Source: an uncultured Helicobacter sp. (GTDB taxonomy: Bacteria > Campylobacterota > Campylobacteria > Campylobacterales > Helicobacteraceae). Taken from it: a DNA stretch of 5,290 nt. The notes under the pieces were generated by a model that saw nothing but the letters and a program-made list of their open reading frames with translations, had not been told where the DNA came from and ran no database searches. The stretch spans positions 1-5,290 of the forward strand of contig CAMXAV010000069.1 in NCBI GenBank assembly GCA_947179285.1, written 5' to 3'. The position numbers and the translations under genes are program-made. Below, in pieces: positions 5,269 to 5,290 of this stretch (positions are counted from its first letter, which is position 1; every line of letters starts with the position of its first letter).

Positions 5269-5290
5269 TTTTGAGAGACATGGTAGCCAA

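Noticed and set aside
5269..5290. Possible -10 element (TACCAT on the minus strand) for the lipoprotein operon
   Set aside because: It matches only four of six consensus bases, and the upstream sequence needed to judge it is outside the window.

Overview
The window looks like a Campylobacterota (epsilonproteobacterial) chromosome, most likely Helicobacter or a close relative such as Wolinella. The evidence is the gene order: an ispH-like 3' end, then rpsA (ribosomal protein S1), a small one-pass membrane protein of unknown function, and serA (phosphoglycerate dehydrogenase). From memory, Helicobacter pylori has this order around HP0400-HP0397. A cysteine-rich Sel1-repeat lipoprotein, a family typical of Helicobacter, points the same way. 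G+C is near 48% in the one row I counted deep in rpsA. That is high for the genus and would fit a higher-GC Helicobacter or Wolinella, but I cannot name the species.

Plus strand, 1-3913: this is a tight operon-like series. It starts with 17 codons of a probable ispH C-terminus, followed by a 90-base AT-rich leader. Then come the six-domain S1 gene, a 165-residue membrane-anchored protein and a full-length type 1 SerA with a C-terminal ACT domain. Gaps after rpsA are 11 and 9 bases. At each junction the stop codon runs into the next Shine-Dalgarno sequence as TAAAGGA, which suggests co-translation. The ispH/rpsA gap also carries a small inverted repeat and short open frames that could form a leader peptide or an S1-responsive control element.

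Minus strand, 5290-3910: two lipoprotein genes form a second, convergent operon. The upstream gene encodes a 319-residue Sel1-like-repeat lipoprotein with eight cysteine pairs. The downstream gene encodes a 125-residue lipoprotein of unknown function. They are 9 bases apart, with the stop codon overlapping the Shine-Dalgarno site and a hairpin directly next to it. The small lipoprotein gene and serA converge and overlap by four bases (TTAG supplies both stop codons), and no standard terminator is visible between them.

Functionally, the plus strand combines isoprenoid synthesis, translation and serine synthesis, all housekeeping. The minus strand encodes two probable cell-envelope proteins of unknown role. 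I see no mobile element, CRISPR array, tRNA or rRNA. No clearly new biological system is evident. The points most worth checking are the rpsA leader, the conserved unknown membrane protein, the cysteine-paired lipoprotein and the hairpin between the two lipoprotein genes.
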